Shown here: piece after piece, positions 60,460 through 64,000 of the stretch
How positions within the stretch are numbered: position 1 is the stretch's first letter
How the letters are laid out: the number at the start of each line of letters is the position of its first letter
From: Azohydromonas caseinilytica
GTDB lineage: Bacteria; Pseudomonadota; Gammaproteobacteria; Burkholderiales; Burkholderiaceae_C
Direction: 5' to 3'
Length of the DNA: 64,000 nt
NCBI RefSeq assembly: GCF_012927045.1
Contig: NZ_JABBFW010000002.1
Coordinates: 166,801-230,800, forward strand
Notes under the pieces: model-generated
What the model was told of the DNA's origin: nothing
What the model saw: the letters and a program-made list of their open reading frames with translations, nothing else
The model's database searches: none
Translations under genes and position numbers: made by a program

Positions 60460-62694
60460 TCAGTGTGCCGTGTGGAGCAGCCGCAGCATTTGATCTTGCA
60501 GGCTGGCACGCGAGAAATGGTCGTGAATGTAGGCGGCGGCACGCTCCACCAGCCTCATCCACGCAGCGTCGTCGCGCAGCAGTGTCACGATGTGCTGTGC
60601 GAGCGCGTCGGCCTCGTCAGCGATGGCACTGGCGTGTTCTAGGCCGGGCAGGCCTTGCGCACCCACGGAGGTCGTGACCAAGGGCACGCCACGTGACATG
60701 GCTTCCACCACTTTGTGCTTGACGCCCGCGCCAAAACGCAGCGGCACCACGGCGGCGCGGCTGCGGGTGTAGAGCTCGGCGAGCTGTTCGTCACTGACCC
60801 AGCCGGTCACCGCCACCTGCGCCGAAGCCAGAGCCTGGACTTCGGCCGTGGGCTTGGAGCCCACCAGGCTGAGCTGCACGTCCGGTTCCCGCGCCCATAC
60901 CTTGGGCATCACTTCCTTGACCAGCCATCGTGCGGCATCGACGTTGGGCGGATGACCGAAGCCGGCCACGAAGATGAGCTGTCGGCTGGCGATGGGGCGC
61001 TGCGGCACCACCACTTCATCGAAGCAATAGGCCTGCACGGCCCGCACGTTGGCTTGTGGACACTGCGCCTGCACGGTGTCGACTTCCTCTTGCGAGAAGT
61101 ACACCGAGACATCGGCGCTCTTCCAGATCTTGACCTCGATGGCGTGATGCTGGGCTGCAGCCGCTTTCAACTGTGCGCTGCCTTGCAGCTCGGCCTGCGC
61201 CTGGATGCGCTGGTAGTGTAGGTCATGGCCGTAGTACACGATGTGCGCCTGGGGTGCGTGCTGGCGTACCAGTGGCAGGAACACGGCCGTCTGCTCGGGC
61301 CGGTGCAGGATGGCGTGATCGATGTGGCGTCCATGCGCCTGAATCCACGCCTTGAAGGCAGGACGGCGCGCCCCGGCGATGACTTCGATGCCCTGTTGAC
61401 GCAGCTGCTCGGCATACTGGCTGAACTCGAACGGGTTCTCCGGCCAGAACTTGATCACGCAGCCCATGGCCAGCAGTGCCTCCATCGACTGTGCGATGGC
61501 CCTGGAGCCGGCATCAACATCGGGCTGCACCACCATGTCGTTGGTGACCAGCACGATAGGCTGGTGACGGGCGCGGTTGCAGGCCGGGAAGATGTTGTGC
61601 GGGCTGTTGGCGTAGTGATCGCGCTGCAGTACCTCGCGCCATTTGTCGAGGAACTTCTCAGCGTTGATGTCCTGGAAGCGCTTGACGCCCGCGCTCGTGT
61701 CGGTGCCGCTGGAAACGCCTTCCAAGTGGACCACCGTCGAGGCGGGCTGGTAGATCACCAGGCGACCGGCTTGGTGAATCTGCATCGCCAAGTCGGTGTC
61801 CTCGTAGTAGGCCGGGCAGAAACGCTCGTCGAAGCCGCCGAGCTGCCGCCACAGCGCGGCATCGACCATGATCGAAGCACCTGACACGTAATCTGTCTCG
61901 CGCAGGTAGTTGTACTCGGGTGCAAGGCGATCGCCGAAGCGGCCATGGTTGCGCGCCGAGCCGTCGCTCCAGACGATGCCACCGGCCTCTTGCAGACGGC
62001 CATCGGGGTACACCAGCTTGGAGCCCACGAGGCCGGCATCGGAATAAATGTCGAAGGTGTGCCGCAGGGCCTCCACGGCGCCGGGTAAGACCTGCGTGTC
62101 GTTGTTGAGCAGCAACAGATAGCGTCCGCGCGCCATCCGTGCCGCCGCGTTGCAACTGCGCAGAAAGCCCAGGTTCTGCTCGTTGGCGATGAAGCGCACG
62201 CCTGGCACCAGTCCCGGGCGCTCGGCGCCAGCCTCGCCCGAAGCATCCTCCACCACGATGACCTCATAGGGCACGTCCGGGGCAGCCAAGTGCAGCGAAG
62301 CCAGACAGCGCAAGGTCATATCCGCCTTGCCGTAAGCCGGGATGATGATGGAGACCTCAGGAGTCTCGGTGGTCGCCAGCCTGATCATGAGGGGATCGAT
62401 GCGCGCGTTCTTCGGCACTGGCAAGTCCAAACGCGACACCTGCACAACCAACGGCGAAGCTGTGCGCCCCTGCTTGGCGCGGCGACGCATCAAGCGAGCC
62501 CGGTTCGCAATGCGGACTCGGAGCACTAAGTCCTGGAACAAGGCGTGGGCTGAGCGCCGTACGCCATCGAGCCACGAGGTGTTCTGGGGCCTGCGTGCCA
62601 CCTGCAGCCTGTGACCTCTCGCGGCAGCCGCTGTCTTCAGGTGGTTCAGCCGAGAGGGCTCGTGATGCTTGGGGGCCGTGCGGAAACTTTTCAT
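60460..62694 (-). CDS. Two-domain glycosyltransferase (GT2 plus GT4-like), paralogue
   Basis: This 744-residue protein starts at ATG 62694 (MKSFRTAPKHHEPSRLN). It has the same layout as the gene at 58112: GT2 with VSIIIPAYGKADMTLRCL, LLLLNNDTQVL and YYEDTDLAMQI, and GT4-like with VPLRFGAGVKHKVVEAMSRG. Its first about 100 and middle part (TDTSAGVKRFQ, FSQYAEQLRQQG) are more divergent. Both genes are on the same strand with 131 bases between, so they are a tandem duplication. It may use a different donor or acceptor. Confidence 0.9.
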   Translation of the reverse strand: MKSFRTAPKHHEPSRLNHLKTAAAARGHRLQVARRPQNTSWLDGVRRSAHALFQDLVLRVRIANRARLMRRRAKQGRTASPLVVQVSRLDLPVPKNARIDPLMIRLATTETPEVSIIIPAYGKADMTLRCLASLHLAAPDVPYEVIVVEDASGEAGAERPGLVPGVRFIANEQNLGFLRSCNAAARMARGRYLLLLNNDTQVLPGAVEALRHTFDIYSDAGLVGSKLVYPDGRLQEAGGIVWSDGSARNHGRFGDRLAPEYNYLRETDYVSGASIMVDAALWRQLGGFDERFCPAYYEDTDLAMQIHQAGRLVIYQPASTVVHLEGVSSGTDTSAGVKRFQDINAEKFLDKWREVLQRDHYANSPHNIFPACNRARHQPIVLVTNDMVVQPDVDAGSRAIAQSMEALLAMGCVIKFWPENPFEFSQYAEQLRQQGIEVIAGARRPAFKAWIQAHGRHIDHAILHRPEQTAVFLPLVRQHAPQAHIVYYGHDLHYQRIQAQAELQGSAQLKAAAAQHHAIEVKIWKSADVSVYFSQEEVDTVQAQCPQANVRAVQAYCFDEVVVPQRPIASRQLIFVAGFGHPPNVDAARWLVKEVMPKVWAREPDVQLSLVGSKPTAEVQALASAQVAVTGWVSDEQLAELYTRSRAAVVPLRFGAGVKHKVVEAMSRGVPLVTTSVGAQGLPGLEHASAIADEADALAQHIVTLLRDDAAWMRLVERAAAYIHDHFSRASLQDQMLRLLHTAH

Positions 62695-63136
62695 AAAGAA
62701 CGGTATTGAAAACGAGCGAGCTGCCGTGGGGCTTGCAACACCATGATCGACCCGGCCCGCTGAGAAACGGCCTGAGAGCGCTGAGCGGAACAGCAGGTAT
62801 CAAGCGGGGGAGGGAGGCGCGTGGAGAGGCGTTGGACTTCGAGATCCGATTCCGTGAGAGGCCCTTGGCGTCACGCTCGTGCTGCTGCCCGCAGCGACGC
62901 ACGCGGGGGCGAAAACGACAGAGGTTGACGTGGGAAGCGCGTTGCCGTGTACCACCGGCCGGGCAGGCGCGTGCGGCCTCCAGTGTAAACGGCACCCCGC
63001 CGTGGGCTTTTTCGCATTGAGCGCCTTCAGGGTGCGGAACGCTTCTGCAGGGCTTCCTGGTGCTCCAGCGCTTTGTTGGCCCGTCGGCTTCTGCCAGACC
63101 GGCTGGCGCTGCCTACAAGAATTCGTGGCCCGTGCC
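62695..63136. other. Non-coding interval in the glycan region
   Basis: No convincing gene on either strand in these 442 bases; the short frames have no family features. GC content is somewhat lower than in the core. It presumably holds the promoter of the glycosyltransferase at 60460. I see no repeat or clear terminator. Confidence 0.5.
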
Positions 63137-63979
63137 TCAGGTACTGCGCTCCAGCCAGCGCCGGATCGGCCGGCCGATACCCAGCAGCACGCGCTGCCCC
63201 AGCGTGCGGCTGTGGCGCTGCCTGAAGATGCGCTTGAACCACTCGCCCTGCATCAGCTCGGGACGGCGCTGTTCGATCAGCTCCAGGCAGAGCTGCTTCA
63301 TGTGCTGCTTCTCCTGCTCGGCCGTCAGTCCGTTGCGGTACACCTTCATGCCGCTGGTGATGGGCCGCGTGTGGGTGGCCATGACGGCATCGACGATCAC
63401 GGTGCGCTCCGTGCCCAGAAGCTGCTGCAGCGTGGGCATGAGGTACTTGTCGATGCCCCAGGACGAGACGTTGCCTTCGTAGTACGGCGCGCCGGCCAGG
63501 AACAGCGCACCGCGGTAGAAGGGCATCATGACCTCAACCCAGTCGGTGGCGTGGAACAGCCGGTTGGGCAGGCGCAGCGTCCAGCGGTGGGTGTACTCGC
63601 TGTCGTGGCTCAGAGCGGGCGAGAAGCAGTCGATCCCGATGCAGCGCGCCAGGTGCAGCGCGTAGTTGATGCCGCTCACGGTCAGTACCACGTCGTCGTC
63701 GATCAGGGCGACGTACTCGGGCGGCTCGGCGCGTTCTCCCAGGTGTCGTGCCAGCGCGCTGTAGATCTCGCCCTTGCACTCCGTGGCACCCGAGAGCACG
63801 CGGCAGCGCAGCTTGCCCACCCGCTGCTCGGCCGCGGTGACGCGGCCCGAGTAGTCGAACAGCATGAGCTCGAACTCGGGCACGGCGTCGAGATGCAGCA
63901 TCCGCAATGGCGGGCTGCTGCCGTCCCACGAAAAGAGGACCACAGGGTGGGCGACGGGCGCGGGCGGTACTTCGGACAT
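63137..63979 (-). CDS. Glycosyltransferase-like protein (DUF707-like, tentative)
   Basis: This 280-residue protein starts at ATG 63979 (MSEVPPAPVAHPVVLFSWDG). It contains a DDD motif (YVALIDDDVVLT) typical of metal-dependent nucleotide-sugar transferases, preceded by FELMLFDYSGR, and HLARCIGIDCFSPALSHDSEYTHRW afterwards. The fold may be that of DUF707-type glycosyltransferases, but this is a guess from motif order. The C-terminus is basic (RRWLERST). Same strand as the other glycan genes. Confidence 0.65.
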   Translation of the reverse strand: MSEVPPAPVAHPVVLFSWDGSSPPLRMLHLDAVPEFELMLFDYSGRVTAAEQRVGKLRCRVLSGATECKGEIYSALARHLGERAEPPEYVALIDDDVVLTVSGINYALHLARCIGIDCFSPALSHDSEYTHRWTLRLPNRLFHATDWVEVMMPFYRGALFLAGAPYYEGNVSSWGIDKYLMPTLQQLLGTERTVIVDAVMATHTRPITSGMKVYRNGLTAEQEKQHMKQLCLELIEQRRPELMQGEWFKRIFRQRHSRTLGQRVLLGIGRPIRRWLERST

Positions 63980-64000
63980 GCAAACGACACCAGAGAGCAG

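Overview
The window is a 64 kb piece of a GC-rich bacterial chromosome. Gene content and order point to the Burkholderiales, most likely Comamonadaceae (Acidovorax and relatives). The supporting blocks are argF-argD / DUF3579 / rpsT / murJ, rpsP-rimM-trmD-rplS, and hda-HAD phosphatase-pcnB-folK, together with frequent GTG/TTG starts and very high third-position GC. The genus is inferred from synteny and protein style, not from a database search. No rRNA, tRNA, CRISPR array, integrase or transposase was seen. Most of the window is core genome; the accessory parts are the two ends.

Left end (1-5880, all minus strand): a surface-protein cassette reading TolC-type outer membrane lipoprotein, then a short HlyD/RND-like adaptor, then a giant adhesin (LEPR-type N-terminus, DUF4347 domain, tandem Ig/cadherin-like repeats) that runs off the left edge. 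No ABC exporter is visible on this side. From 6.3 to 17 kb come a RhlE-like DEAD-box helicase, EttA, a large HExxH lipoprotein metalloprotease, a methyltransferase, a small envelope protein, an Xaa-Pro aminopeptidase, and a TMEM165/GDT1-type manganese exporter candidate preceded by a clear yybP-ykoY manganese riboswitch. At 17-19.7 kb an overlapping operon encodes a metallophosphoesterase, a Ser/Thr kinase-UspA fusion and a cysteine-cluster protein.

Middle (19.7-43 kb): arginine synthesis (argD-argF), DUF3579, rpsT, murJ and a SirB1-type protein; hda, a HAD phosphatase, pcnB and folK; a PhoU-like DUF47 protein with a Pit phosphate transporter; a GNAT/TM2 pair; the rpsP-rimM-trmD-rplS ribosome operon; a CoA-type NUDIX hydrolase, a CobD/CbiB-like protein, rsgA, an M48 protease and orn; a second DEAD-box helicase with a long structured leader; an FKBP isomerase and a DUF1328 membrane peptide.

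Right part (42.4-64 kb): a CHASE3-like sensor kinase divergent from a NarL-type regulator, a stand-alone receiver protein, gluQ, a LysR regulator divergent from a pirin with a palindromic operator between them, a DUF599 membrane protein, a 158-bp inverted-repeat element, an alpha/beta-hydrolase that lacks its nucleophile serine, trhO, dnaE, a His-rich secreted protein, a ComEA-like HhH protein and msbA. The right end (57.0-64.0 kb, all minus strand) is a surface-glycan region with an OafA-type acyltransferase, two tandem GT2-GT4 fusion glycosyltransferases showing signs of gene conversion, and another glycosyltransferase-like protein. Several genes have a -10-like hexamer only 6-8 bases before the start codon and no Shine-Dalgarno, which suggests leaderless transcripts.
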